Shown one piece after another: positions 11,440-23,073 of a stretch of 64,000 nt of DNA. The notes under the pieces are model-generated. The model made no database searches. It saw nothing but the letters and a program-made list of their open reading frames with translations, and was not told where the DNA came from. This DNA is from Larix kaempferi (lineage: Eukaryota; Streptophyta; Pinopsida; Pinales; Pinaceae). A program made the position numbers and the translations under genes. Numbering within the stretch: position 1 is the first letter of the stretch; each line of letters starts with the position of its first letter. The stretch is from NCBI GenBank assembly GCA_027924585.1, contig BSBM01000442.1, positions 3,038,001 to 3,102,000 on the forward strand. The letters run 5' to 3'.

Positions 11440-13640
11440 ACTACTTTCCTCTGTGTTATACTTTATCGTCCTTCCCCTTGGATCGTTTCTCACAACAAAT
11501 GACCAACCTGCTCTACCTGGAACCTCAGAGTAAAATACCTATTCATATTGGGTTGGAAGAACATAGGGCTCCATTCCTGCCTCAAAAAACATTGTATTAA
11601 CCATGGTAAATCCATTATCATGTTCAATAATAGTTTTATCGGGATCACATTGATTCAATCGTAACCTATAACATTTGAAAACGAATAGAATTAACTTGAA
11701 ATAGTTAAATTCACACTCAAGAATATCTTCCAAATACCCATATGACAGATTTTTTGAGAGTTCTAGATGTCTGTCACTTCTAGAGGAAACATTGGTCACC
11801 TCAAATACTGGAGATATCCTACAATTTGATGTTTTCTTCGTTTCATCCAACTTTTTGATGCGATATCTACAGCCATTGCGCCACATAGCCTTATGGTGTT
11901 TTACCTACAACAATCCATACACAAAAGTATTACATAATGATCCAATATTTATTATTAATTGCATGTATTTATGCCACAAAGGGAAAAAAATCAACGTGTA
12001 CATCAATTTGTTTGAAAAAAGAATAAATAGTGTGGTTGATTAATATGCTTGCTTGCTTATCTTTTAAACCATATGCTAAATATATTTCCCTTTGTGTAAG
12101 ATTGGTATCTCCATTGCGATGTGCTGCTTTAACCAATAAAGCCACACCTTTCCATGATATTCCATGACCAGATTGTTCACATCGTTCAATCCATACCTTC
12201 ATCTAGTCAAGATTGTTTGCGATGTATAAATGAATTGCATCCCACTCTCGACCAACTGTTTGATGACAATTAAATTAAAATTCAATACAAATGTATATTC
12301 ACTTAACAATGTATACACTCTTAATTGATGCAATATAGAATATTTATGATACATATACATAAAAATAAACAGTCAAATGTATTATATTACCTTTCATCTT
12401 CCTTGATCTACCTGTCCCCTTCGGGTACTCCCCTTCGGGTACTCCCCTTCGGGTACTCCCCTTCGAAATTGTTATTGGACTGTGGATCACAAATGCAACG
12501 CAAATTGAGCTTTGACGCTAATTGAGGAAGATATTCACTAATATACAACATGTTTTGGTAAACCATATATACCTCCATCATAGAACCCTCAGCACGTGCT
12601 CGTTGTCTAACCAAAACCTTCATAAATTTCACGTGCCTCTCAACCATCCACATGGACCTTGAGTGCATAGGTCCACACAATTCAATCTTTTCAACTTTGT
12701 GTATGAGGTAGTGTTCCTGTGCATTGAAAAATGTTGAAGGTAGATGCTTCTTCATTTCACACATGAGACGAGGAATTTCTCTCCTCCGGTACTTTATATC
12801 TTATTTATGGATTTCTTTAGATGACAACCATTTACAAGTGACGTAACCCAATCATGAGATTTAACAAAAAAAACATTATATTACCTAACATGAATTGGTG
12901 CACAAAAATCAAATATAAGTTCTACGATGAATTAAACAAACAGTAAGCACATGCAAAAAATTGCTACTTACCTCATGTATTTCCCGAGATTATATATAAC
13001 ATGTTTGACATTGTTGTCGAAGTTGTGTGGGAGAGAGAGAGGTAGAACATACTGTAACAATATACAAATCATTTCATTTTTTCAACAAAGAGTAGACATC
13101 CAAAAAACCAACAATATGCAGTACTTGAATAAAAAAAATTATATGCATACCATAATTATTACCTTCATGAAGACATGCCAATCATGTTTATTCACCCCCG
13201 CAAAATCACCTTTTTTTGTTATGATATTCTTCATGTTCGCACAAAATCCGGTGGGAAATTTAATTTTTCGCATGACTACTTTTACAACATTACTGTGTTG
13301 CTCCGTTAACATCCATGGAAGTGAGTTTATATTAATTTGGTCTCCATTTCTATGAAATTGAATGACGTCTTTCATTGCATGGTTTCCTTCTTGAATGTCT
13401 TTGAAAATTTTGATAATGGACGATATTCATGCCCCCCCTCAGCGTGTCCATGTTCCCTACAATGTTTTCTGGTTGTTGTGATCTTTATTATTCTCCTCTT
13501 AAAACCCCTTCATTGACTACATGGACAATAACATTTCCCATCACCCTTTCTTTTTAGTCTATCTCACAATCTAGCAAGCAACTGTCGATTTTGTTCTTCT
13601 GGATCAGGAATATTGATATTTGAAATTTTCTCACAAAGAG
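11440..13640 (-). pseudogene. CACTA transposase (TNP2-like), spliced, internally deleted
   Basis: Reading on the minus strand: a Transpos_assoc-like segment at about 13610-13390 with the CXC pattern in KGDGKCYCPCSQ and HCREHGHAEGGHEYRP. DUF4218 runs from 13375 (IKFPTGFCANMKN, HDWHVFMK) through 12764-12408 (FNAQEHYLIHKVEKIELCGP, RSMWMVERH). DUF4216 is at 11886-11440 (YGYLEDILECEFN, VIEHDNGFTMVN-like, EVPGRAGWSFVVR). An intron fits at 13052-13162 (GT at 13162, AG at 13052), and a second donor GTAAGT is at 12966-12971. The DDE catalytic domain that should lie between Transpos_assoc and DUF4218 is gone. In-frame stops are present. Confidence 0.82.
12413..12468. repeat. 15-bp tandem repeat (CCCCTTCGGGTACTC)
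   Basis: About 3.7 perfect copies of a 15-bp unit, inside the DUF4218 coding block. The length is a multiple of three, so it adds repeated codons without shifting the frame. Confidence 0.9.
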
Positions 13641-13784
13641 ATTGAAAGAAGATTATCGATATCAAAAAATCAAGCTCCACACCTCACTATTTCCTCAAAC
13701 CTTCCATAAAATAAATTCCACAAATTGTTGCTTGTATAGCAAAAATGTCGAAATGTTTCCGCAATTTATAGATTTTCAAATTTA

Positions 13785-14034
13785 AATGTTTGTCGAATAT
13801 CCAATAACATTAGTCTACTTACCGTTATAACATAGTCGTTGGATATCTGACTGCATGTGTCGGATATCCAACGATAGGCGTCCGATATCAGACACCCATC
13901 AGATATCCGACATATCTTTCTATGAATTAAAAAAAAAAACTTAATCAATTTTCGTAATTTTGAAGGTAAAATCCGACGACATAGTCTATTTTGTCGGATT
14001 TTCTCATCGGATTTTGGGTTCGAATTTTGTAGTG
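13785..14034 (-). repeat. CACTA subterminal repeats and terminal inverted repeat
   Basis: Variants of TCGGATATC and TCCGACA occur at least seven times in both orientations between 13796 and 14010 (for example TGTCGGATATCCAACG and ATCAGATATCCGACAT). Such subterminal motifs bind the transposase-associated protein in CACTA elements. The terminal repeat is TTTTGTAGTG at 14025-14034. Confidence 0.8.
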
Positions 14035-14600
14035 ATAGGCCAGTCTCCGAATAATTCTGCAAATATGTAGAAGAAAGAGTCATTTGATGCAAATATGCAT
14101 TTGAATCACTAACACCATGCAATTCTTGTAGAAAACCACCGCTTAATTATTTTTTCATCGAACACAAGGCTTCTAGATCTTTGCAATCCAAACATACCCT
14201 AAAATGATTTACTACTCCTTATCTAATTTCACCAGATGAATTTAAAAAATGCAACAAAATTGCAAGTTCATCGAACAAGTAGTTTCCTTGTCGATAGTAG
14301 AAATATTTTAACCAGAATAGACAATGTCAAGCTAGAATGTAGTCAATTCCTTATGTATCAAAGCTACAAATTTCAAAATAATATGATATGTTGAGGTAGG
14401 CTTTGTTGCAATAGATTCCTATTTCCTTATCCATTCCAACAACTGAGAAATGTGTCTACATAACAATGTCCATATAATGTAACATATGTTTTGTGTTTGC
14501 TATACATGCCAGTGGTGGATACAACAAGTAAGAGATATCCCTTGGATTGACAATTTGACCGAGCCAAAGAAAAAATAAGTAACTGGGACTATCGGTTATA
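14035..14600. other. Non-coding stretch, nothing recognised
   Basis: AT-rich sequence between the CACTA terminus and the host repeat X. I see no open frame with a domain, no RNA gene and no clear repeat boundary. Confidence 0.5.
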
Positions 14601-15308
14601 TTCTTGAAAAGAATATTAAAAGAACTATTTTTATGCTCTTGGAAGAATAATTTTCACTCTAGCTAACAAATGATCAAGATGGATTGTTGTTGACGGAAAA
14701 TGTTGATGAAACAACTATATATTTACAAAGTGACCAAGTTGTAGTTTCCAACAAAATGAATTCCTAGATAGTATTGATTTCGAAGTAAACCCAAGTCTCG
14801 TAACCAGAATTTGAAAACAAGATGCACACCATGCATTATCTATTCTAGTCAATCATAAGAAGACATTTAGAAAATAAAAAATGCATCATTTCAATTAACA
14901 AAGTGAAGGTTGACGTTTGGCAAAGTGGCGGTAATCATTCATGATATACTCTATAAAAGAAACCCTAGTCAACTCCCATTGGAAGAGAAGAAAACTAATG
15001 AATAATGAGAAGCAATCATTCTCCAATGGAAATAGGAAATATAGAAATCAACGGGCTAAGAAGCGAAGAAGGTTTCAAAATACAATAAACATAAACCCTC
15101 GACATTCTAGAAAAATGAGCAAATAGTACAATGTTGAATTGATAGATTGCTAACATTTCCTAAGTTCAATCAAGGGAACTCACCAAATGTGCAAGTGCAA
15201 GAACTTTCAATGGTTCTTGAGGTTGTAGCAACATGAACATGCTATCCATGACTCTTACAAATGACTAGAGAATAGATTTTGTAAGTAGCACTATAAATGT
15301 ATTGCTAT
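14600..15308 (+). repeat. Host repeat X, copy 1, first part
   Basis: From about 14600 this stretch aligns with 40185-40825; shared pieces include AAGTGACCAAGTTGT and GTCAACTCCCATTGGAAGA. It breaks off at 15308 where an LTR begins and resumes at 35878. The family is not identified. A TATA-like CTATAAAAG at 14951-14959, followed by a normal initiator distance, suggests that this part may be an LTR or promoter region. Confidence 0.7.
14951..14959 (+). promoter_or_regulatory. TATA-like box in repeat X
   Basis: CTATAAAAG here corresponds to CTATAAATG at 40682 in copy 2. Conservation of position between copies supports a promoter role, but nothing else confirms it. Confidence 0.4.
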
Positions 15309-15993
15309 TGTAGTGGGCCCCTAGACTACTTTAGACATTGAGGGAACCTATTGAGTGACCCGACTGATTGAAACATCAATAAAATAACTCTTTTATGTTA
15401 TTTTGAGTATGTGTATCTGGACAGTTGATGTAAATGAATGATTGCATGTGTTTAACGATTAACTATGATTATGGAAAACATGCTTATGAATGATGCTTAA
15501 TGACTAGCTATACGATTGATCATGTGATGAGGACGAAGAAAGTAATTATTGATGAAATGCATGCTTGATTATATGAATGAGTAATGTTTGAGTAAATTAC
15601 AAATGCTTAACGAAGTAGCAGATTTATGAATCAAATGATGATTATTGAGGATAGTACTACTAATATATGTTTGTGAGAAATGTGTGTAGCGACAGGTGAA
15701 ACGGTTCACCGATGGACACACAAATGAATATGAAGGGTCATAGAGTACGAATAAATCACACACAGGGAGAGTGACGACGATGTCGACTTCCGACGGAATA
15801 CCACGCATGAGCAGATAAGCACCGATCCACTTGATCAAGAGGAAAGCGTGAGGGTGTACGATGTGGGCCACGACGGAACTAGTCACGTACGAGTTGGGGG
15901 GGCGCACAGTGAGAATGGACTCACTCCTTAGTGCCATTAGTCCCTAATATTGTGTAGACAGAGGATGAAAGGTGACGACTCTTGAAATCCCTA
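15309..15993 (+). repeat. 5' LTR of the 20.6-kb block, truncated
   Basis: Aligns closely with 34104-34793, beginning TGTAGTG. Homology stops at about 15993, where the sequence switches to Helitron helicase codons, so roughly the last 1.1 kb of the LTR and the primer binding site are missing. The open frame at 15569-15937 (and its partner at 34362-34679) is an accident of the LTR. Confidence 0.82.
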
Positions 15994-18358
15994 CATGAAG
16001 TGCACCATTCACTAATCCAGCTTCAACCCACAAGTTACATGTCAACATGACATGCTGACCTGGGCATAAGAGGACTTCACGGTCTAATTGATCATCGTCG
16101 GCAACAACAATTTCCTTGCGCCTTGTATGCTCAGCAACACATCGTGCAATTGGAGAATTTAAAGATTTCAACATGATCCTATTATGTAGGGAGACCAAAT
16201 TATTTGTTGCAAACAAATGAATTTCTGAATCAAATAAACTCCTCTCTATTGGATCTAACTTGGAATCAACCCGCAACATAAGAAGATCCCAATCATCAAG
16301 AAGTGGTTCCGCATTTCTTATGTTAGTTAACAGTCTCCGAAAATATGTTTGTCTAGGATCATCACCTTTCTGTCGAAATACTGTATCCAAAGTGACAACA
16401 ATATTGAATCTTTTCCACAAAAATTTCCCCGCTGTATTACCTGCATACAAAGGCTTATCTTTGACAGGAGGCAATTGACAAATGTCACCAACAAGAATGA
16501 TCAATCTGCCACCAAAAGGAATATATTATTCTCAGGAAATGCTTCTCGCAATCGAGAATCTATTTGCATGAAAAACCTTGGTCCTATGAAGCTCATTTCA
16601 TCAATCAAAACATAACGAATATCCCTCATTTCTTCTTGAAATATTGCTAGAGATTGGCCTTGCAGTGCTTTCATATCTTTGATAGGAATTTTTAAAGTTG
16701 AGTGTATTGTCTTTGCATGATTATTAAAAGAAGCTACTCCTGTTGGAGCAAGCAAAAGCAATGGACTTTTTGCAGTAGACGTGGAAGCAAAAAGAGCATG
16801 AGAAATAAAGTGAATAAGGTAAGACTTTCCAGTGCCAGCAGTTCCTTGAATAATCATTTGGAGAGGTTCACAATTTCCATATTCAACTGAATGTCGTAAA
16901 ATTATGTCAAAAGCAAGTCTTTGTTTTTCTTAGAGGGAAGAGGGAGAGGAAAATGTATTATCATAATGGTCACCAACAATACCCCTTGATTTAGCATTCC
17001 TTATAAATTCCACGGCCTCTTCTACAACAGGATTTCAAGTTGTTATTTCCTCCCAATTAAAAGACAAATCAAAGTCCCTTTTGCTAAGAGTTTGAAGGTC
17101 AGAAGCCTCGACATTGTTTGGAGGAACCAATCGATATAAAAGATACCATTCTTCAAAGTCATCATCATCATTGACTTCTTTCCCATGGGAATCCTCTTCT
17201 TCTTCTTCAACATGATCAGATGGAAAAGGGTGCCGATTAACATGCCATGGTCGATATCAAAAATTCCTCCAATTTTCAATGACCAGTTCACTTGAAGCAC
17301 CTATATCTGTGGAGATGTTGTGGAACGGTTTGTACAAAAGTAACTCAGTGAAGCAGAAGGTCTCAAACTCATTTGAATCCTCACTGGGAGTGGAGTAAAA
17401 TCTTGGCCAAACTCGAACAATGGCATGCACATCCCTAGCTTTCCATTGATCATTCTTATGTTGGGCATCAAAGGACCAAGATCTTGCTGTTTCTATCATT
17501 GACAAATGTTCAAGAAATTTTGGTCGTTGTTGATATATATGAACAAATGTGTTCTGAGATGAACACTGAAGACCATTTGTAGAAATTTTATGGAATACCT
17601 TCTTACCAACAGGTAAGGAAAAAAACTTTCGACTACAAATCAGAAGAGGTAGCTTTAGCAACATATGGCATGTTTCTTGAGATCCAATGTCACGCTCAAC
17701 AATCATCTCAGCAAGGAATCTTCTGTATGCACACAAAGCTGGATCTTCAGAGACAGATGAATCTATAATTCTTGTCAACATGTCTTGATAACTTTCAGAC
17801 CTCTTTTCTGACTTTGAAGCATATTTACCAATATAGTTCGTTACAGCATGTGTACAAAAAATAGGTTGACAATCAACATTAGTACGCCACATTGCAAGAA
17901 GATCAATGTTATGAACATTAGCCCTATCATCATTACGTGCAGGATCATATTTTTTTCGACCTTTGTCATCGATGAATAATGTAGATTCATTTCGAACCTC
18001 CCATGGGGCATTGTAGCGATAGGTGAGTATAGGCGCATATTTTCTCAAACAAGAATCTAAACTGCACTTTGTATGTCGTTGGACATGATGCAATAAGTGC
18101 TCGTAATCATTTGAAGGATTGGAAGAGAGAATTTGTCTTGTGTTCAAAAAACAAGGGTCATCATTTATGCTTCGAGGAAAAAATATGTTCCTTTGGTGAG
18201 CATCATGTGGATTCCATGTAGTTACATATCTATCGAAGAAAACCTTCGCATCATCCACAACAGACGGGTTCGACCAATCTAACAAATCCATGTTAGGTTC
18301 CTCTTCAAGCCATAGGAAACCATGCACGTGGGTCGAGCCTCTATGCTGCCATTCATAC

Positions 18359-18447
18359 CTAAACAAAGAAAAGATAAAGTAAATATATTTGAAATGGTTC
18401 ATTTAATTTGAAGTCGATTTATATAAGATAAAGGTAAGAAAACAAAC
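18359..18447 (-). other. Probable intron in RepHel
   Basis: The donor GTTTGTTT (after CAG) and the acceptor TTTGTTTAG bound 89 bases. Removing it joins AFWYR to YEWQHRGS just before the HUH motif, as in Helitron proteins that are continuous here. The two sides are in different frames, so splicing is needed. Confidence 0.75.
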
Positions 18448-20139
18448 CTGTACCAGAAAGCTTTTGCTCCAATATGTTTTTGGATGACTTATTCACGAAA
18501 GATAGTAAACCTTTGGTGCATAAACATTGCTACAATATGGGGGTATTGGATAACATTTTGAATTCTTCTATGATGTTCATTTAAGGAAGCAGAGTGTGTG
18601 TTTCTTGGCATCAGATTATGTAAGTCAGGCCACTTTGTGTCAGCCGCACTCAAAGTAAAAAATAATGTTGGACAACCCAACTGAGTGATCATATCAGTGA
18701 GTTCAGAATGACACCTTGTCCAATACGACCTTGTACCTCTGAGGGTAGAACCAAAATGCATGAGATGCTCAGCCAACTTATTGTTTGGAAAATCAATTAG
18801 TTTTTGATGCAAGTCATGAATTGTTATAGGTGCATTGTCATCTATATTCTTATGTACAAATACTGCAGTAGTTGCTTGGCTACGATGACGCATAATCACG
18901 TTTAGCAAGAAATAACGGAAGCATGGATGGATTCCAAATCTTTGATCAAAGTATCTGAGTAGATGCAATGCATATTCATGGAGACGAATGTTGCAAACCA
19001 GTGGATGCAACCAATCAGCATCACCATTTGGGAACAAAGAAGGGAATTCCATGTCAAATAAACCCTTTGTATTGTATTCATTAACTGGAGACAAACCAAT
19101 ATCTGGCCAATCTAATGGATGCGGAGGTCCTGAATTATCATTTTCAATAAATGCTCTTATTTCCTCAACTTTTGTTCATGCATTTGGTTATCGAACAACA
19201 AATGAGGAAGGATGAGAGTGTAAACGAACAGTGTCGAACCCTTCAATTTCGCCATCATTATTGACAATTTCTTCAATTTCACTATCAACAAATTGAAGCC
19301 TATCGGACACATCAGTTGGTCTTTCAGGAAGAGAAGAAACTGATTCCACGTTGATTTCAACATCCCTATAGTATTTTTCCATTGCAATTTTGTAGTGCAA
19401 TGCATCCATCACACGTGATTTTTTCACATAACAGTCATAATAGTTACCTTTTGCATTATGTCTCCTCACAATTATGATGTCAAGGTCTTCAACACATCGT
19501 GGAAGCCTTTTTACAATAGTTGAAATATCTTGTGGAAAGCTAATAGTGTGGCCACTATATTTATATTGCCCACCACGAGCATGTGTCACTTGCAATATTG
19601 GATTAAGTCATGCTATTAACATTTCTTCTACTTGGGTAAGTACTCTTAGAACATGAGGTTGTTCACCCGGATCCATGTTATTCCAATGAGAGAAACAATG
19701 GGAACCTCGTTAAGACTTACACATATTACAAATAGGACCATCATATTGTCTGCTAACTTGTATTCCGGGATAAGATTCACGACAAATATAGCGCATTTTC
19801 ATAGTAGACAAGACATCAATCCTTTGTCGAAATTTTTTATGAACTGCGATCACGTTGCAATCAAAATGATGGAGAACATGTTCATTTTCTCTATGCGTGC
19901 GAAATCTAGGCAGAGTGGCATGCGTTGGAGGAATGGTTGCAGAACCACGAAAATTTCTTTCTCTAAAACTTGTGGATGGAATTTCTCGAAGTTGATTGCA
20001 CTGTATGGTCTCCTAGAAACGCAATACAATAAGAGTCATGAATGGAAAAATTAAAAGTCTACATAATAATAAGTAGAAACATAAAAAAAAAAATATAAAA
20101 TATTGTTCATATAAAATCTACATTTTCTTGCCAATTCGA

Positions 20140-20720
20140 GGGTCCAGGTTGAAGTGTAGGATAGTAATACGATGGTCCTGGTTCACTTGGAACATTCATT
20201 GTTCAATGAGATTGCACTTTGTCATTAACTGAATTACATTGAACAGTTCCCTGCTTGCAAGGATAAATTAGGAAAGGCAAGAAATTTTAGTAAATCGTTA
20301 AGAAAGATCAAGTATTTCAATAATATTCAATATGGATGTTGTGTGTACTACCTTTGTCGTTCCAAGCGAAATAGTATGAGGGACAGTCGATTCAGTTCGT
20401 TGGAGAACAACATGTTCATCTCGAGGTTGTAGTGGAGGATGGTAATTAGATGGTCCCAGTTCACTTCGAACATTCATTGTTCGATGAGATTGCAATCCGT
20501 CATTAACTGAATTACACTAAACAGTTCCCTGCTTGCAAGGATAAATTAGAAAAGGCAGAAAATTTTAGCAAATTGTCAAGAATGATCAACTATTTCAATA
20601 ATATTCAATATGGATGTTTTGTTTAATACCTTTTCCATTCCAAGCGAAATAATATGAGGCATAGTTGATTCAGTTCGTTGGATAACAACATGTTCATCTC
20701 GAGGTTGCAAAATACCAATC
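20140..20720 (-). repeat. Tandem duplication in the RepHel N-terminal region, 278-bp period
   Basis: ACATTCATTGTTC starts at 20192 and again at 20470, and similarity extends over most of each unit, including CAGTTCCCTGCTTGCAAGG. The copies differ at many positions, so the duplication is old. Confidence 0.85.
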
Positions 20721-21553
20721 GTATCTCCAAGCATATTGCTATCACCCACAATTGGAGATGGAGGTATTCACTGAGGAACATCAATATGCTCAATGTGCAT
20801 GTTTTCCAACAAATGTACATGCTCAAAGGCATCATTTTCACTGATGAAAGAGTGATAAATATGGTTTGCATCTACATTATGTGAACGATCATCTTCAAGA
20901 ACATGAGATGTTTCACGGAGAAAAATATTGTTGTTAGGAGACTGTGGAAGAATAGGAATAGTTTCGGTAGGCACATAATATTGAGGGAAGGAGCTATGAA
21001 TAGGAAGTGTTATTTTCATTATATGAGCTAAACTCTGATACTTATGGCTATTGGGCAATTCATTTTCAATTGTAATACCAGCTCTACTTCTACGATATTG
21101 AGCCCTTCAACGTTCATTTATTGCATCTTTATTTTGATGATACCATAAACGATGACGTTCATTTGTTCTTTCACATGACGCTGGAGAGAGTGTGTTTCCT
21201 ATTACGTCTACTTGTCCCTTCAGATGATATTTCTACATATCAAGAGAGGAACAATATTATATGATAATCTGAAGATGACCATAAAACAAAACTGTATCAA
21301 TGTATTTCATACTAATTTGTAGCAAATCCAATTAGACACACGTTAAAGAAACGCATAGATTAAAAGGCATCGAAAAGCCATTTTAAAATGTGTTTCCAAA
21401 ATATAGATGCATATGAGAAAATTGGAAGAATATAACAAACATATTGGCAAGCACACAGTGAGCGGAGAATATATTTTATTCCATAAAACCATATGTGTAC
21501 AAATGGTTATTACATGTAAGAAATAGTCGACCACTTGAATGTAGTCTAGCATC

Positions 21554-22747
21554 CTAAGTTATGATATCTTCACCCAATGGTGGAATTTGCTCAATAGAAT
21601 CTATGTTCGGAACAAGTGGAAAAATACTTCCTTTTTCAATGAAATCACTGAAGTTGTCAAGCAATGGGAAAGGAGAGAAAAAAATCTCCAGCATTGATAC
21701 ATTATAAATACTTATTGGGATACAGATGGAACTTGTCAGATGATATAATAGGAATGGAAGTTGCGCATTTTTTCCAAAAAGAACTACCCCATTCACTATT
21801 TGTAATGGAAGATAGCCAAAGCATTTGCTATTTATATCCATAGAAATGTAACGCAACAGGTTCCATCTGAATCCCCAATCATCCTCAAAATTGTCCTTTG
21901 TCCATTGAGAACATGGTTGACCAAATTGAAAATCTTATACTTCTTTAATAGTCCAAACTGGTGTCGAACCGTTGAAGAGAATGCAGATAAGTTGATTGTT
22001 GTATGTTGCAAGTGACATACATTGTATATTAGTGGTTGGAACAAATGAAAAACCCCAGTCATTTTGAAATACATCCAACCAATAGATAGTGTATCCATAT
22101 TTAGGGTACTCTTCATATTCTGTGTCTATATACAACCAGTAGAATTTATTTTCATAGAAAACTGCATGCTTAGGCGATGTAATGCCACCATAAGGAATAT
22201 TTGTCTTCTTCCAACAAGTGTCAAGGCTGCTACAGATGTAAAACTTAGATGGAACTCTGTTAGAAATATGTTTTAGAACAATCCAGTCATATTTTCGAGA
22301 ACCCATTGTTTCCACCAATGTGAAGAAACCTCCATCTCCAACCCATATAGATCCTAGTTTCTTAAATTCCCTTGTAAATGGATTGACAACAAAATATTTT
22401 TTGAAAATGAGCATCCAGTCGGTGAAGAAAACAAAATCATGGATCCAATTGTGCACTCAATTTTGTATCTTGATTTTATAAATGGAATAAGAATACGAGA
22501 TATGCAACCTTTTTTCACTAAGGTAGGCAACATTGAATTGATTTTCTCCATAGTTGAACACGGGAACCGTAAACCCAAATTTATTCTCTGAGATCCGATT
22601 GCATGTCGATAGAAAAGAAGGGTTTCGGAGAAGAACATCCCAATTCTTAGAAACAAGTATAAACCAAACCAAGATGGAGAAAGGAATCCATTGCAATACC
22701 ATATCTATTATTTCAGAGGGAAGCTTAGACCAAATAAATGGATCCAT
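21554..22747 (-). pseudogene. F-box protein pseudogene A
   Basis: F-box proteins select substrates for SCF ubiquitin ligases. The start chosen is ATG at 22745-22747 (MDPFIWSKLP). The F-box covers about residues 5-45 (LPSEIIDMVLQWIPFSILVW, then NWDVLLRNP). A substrate-side domain follows, with YFVVNPFTREFKKLGSIWVG, FYWLYID and GYLPLQIVNG, in the style of F-box associated beta-propeller domains. Reading needs two compensating frameshifts (near the run of T at 22506, and near 22400) and passes stops at 22457 and 21935. Pseudogene B next door is a clear paralog. The stretch 21241-21553 holds nothing recognised. Confidence 0.78.
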
Positions 22748-23073
22748 ATTGAAGAACAAAACTTCCTACCACCCAAAAAACAGAAATCATCAATGGAAAC
22801 AATAAATATTTTAAATGTTGTAATGTCAATATGTTCATGTAAGTATGTGAATTGTGTAATACATATTAAATGTAAATATGTAAATTTTGTAATACATATT
22901 AAATGTTATAATGTAAACGGATCTTATCATTTACACAAAATTAAATTAATAAAAATTCTGCAACCATATATTGATTGTCTGATCAGTAAAAAATAATTTA
23001 ATTACAGACAAAAATATGTTCCCATTAATAAGTATTGAATAAGTGAAGAGCAGTCACATAAATCAAACTTAGA

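Larger units (their letters stand above)
11428..14034 (-). mobile_element. CACTA (En/Spm) DNA transposon remnant
   Basis: Minus-strand coding blocks match the TNP2-type transposase in family order: Transpos_assoc, DUF4218, DUF4216. The upstream terminus (right side here) is TTTTGTAGTG at 14025-14034, the reverse of CACTACAAAA. It is preceded by a field of subterminal repeats. The other terminus is missing: at 11427 the element is cut by LTR sequence. The central DDE transposase part (transposase_21) is absent, so this is an internally deleted, truncated copy. Confidence 0.82.
15994..21240 (-). mobile_element. Helitron, autonomous type, 3' end lost
   Basis: A RepHel gene on the minus strand identifies a Helitron, a rolling-circle DNA transposon. 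The helicase is cut at about 15994 by LTR sequence, so the CTRR terminus and its hairpin are missing. The 5' terminus (TC) would lie beyond about 21240 on the plus-strand scale and cannot be placed. The F-box pseudogenes and AT-rich repeats beyond it may or may not belong to the same element. Confidence 0.85.
15994..21240 (-). pseudogene. Helitron RepHel (Rep HUH nuclease plus PIF1-like helicase)
   Basis: RepHel nicks, unwinds and rejoins Helitron DNA. In order on the minus strand: basic N-terminus (about 21230-21060), zinc-finger-like part with ICNMC near 19730, Helitron_like_N domain (19130-18490), Rep with the HUH motif in STHVHGF (about 18325) and the two-tyrosine motif NYIGKYASK (about 17825), then helicase: Walker A GTAGTGKS (about 16840), IDEMSF (16600), LVGDICQLPPV (16490) and FRQKGDD. 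Helicase motifs V and VI are lost at the 15994 junction. Most stays in phase, with about nine stops (for example 17257, 18489, 19188) and one frameshift near 16510. One GT-AG intron fits. Confidence 0.9.

Noticed and set aside
15569-15937. A frame repeated at 34362-34679 that looks conserved
   Set aside because: Both lie at the same place in paired LTRs. Similarity is due to LTR identity, and no domain is present.
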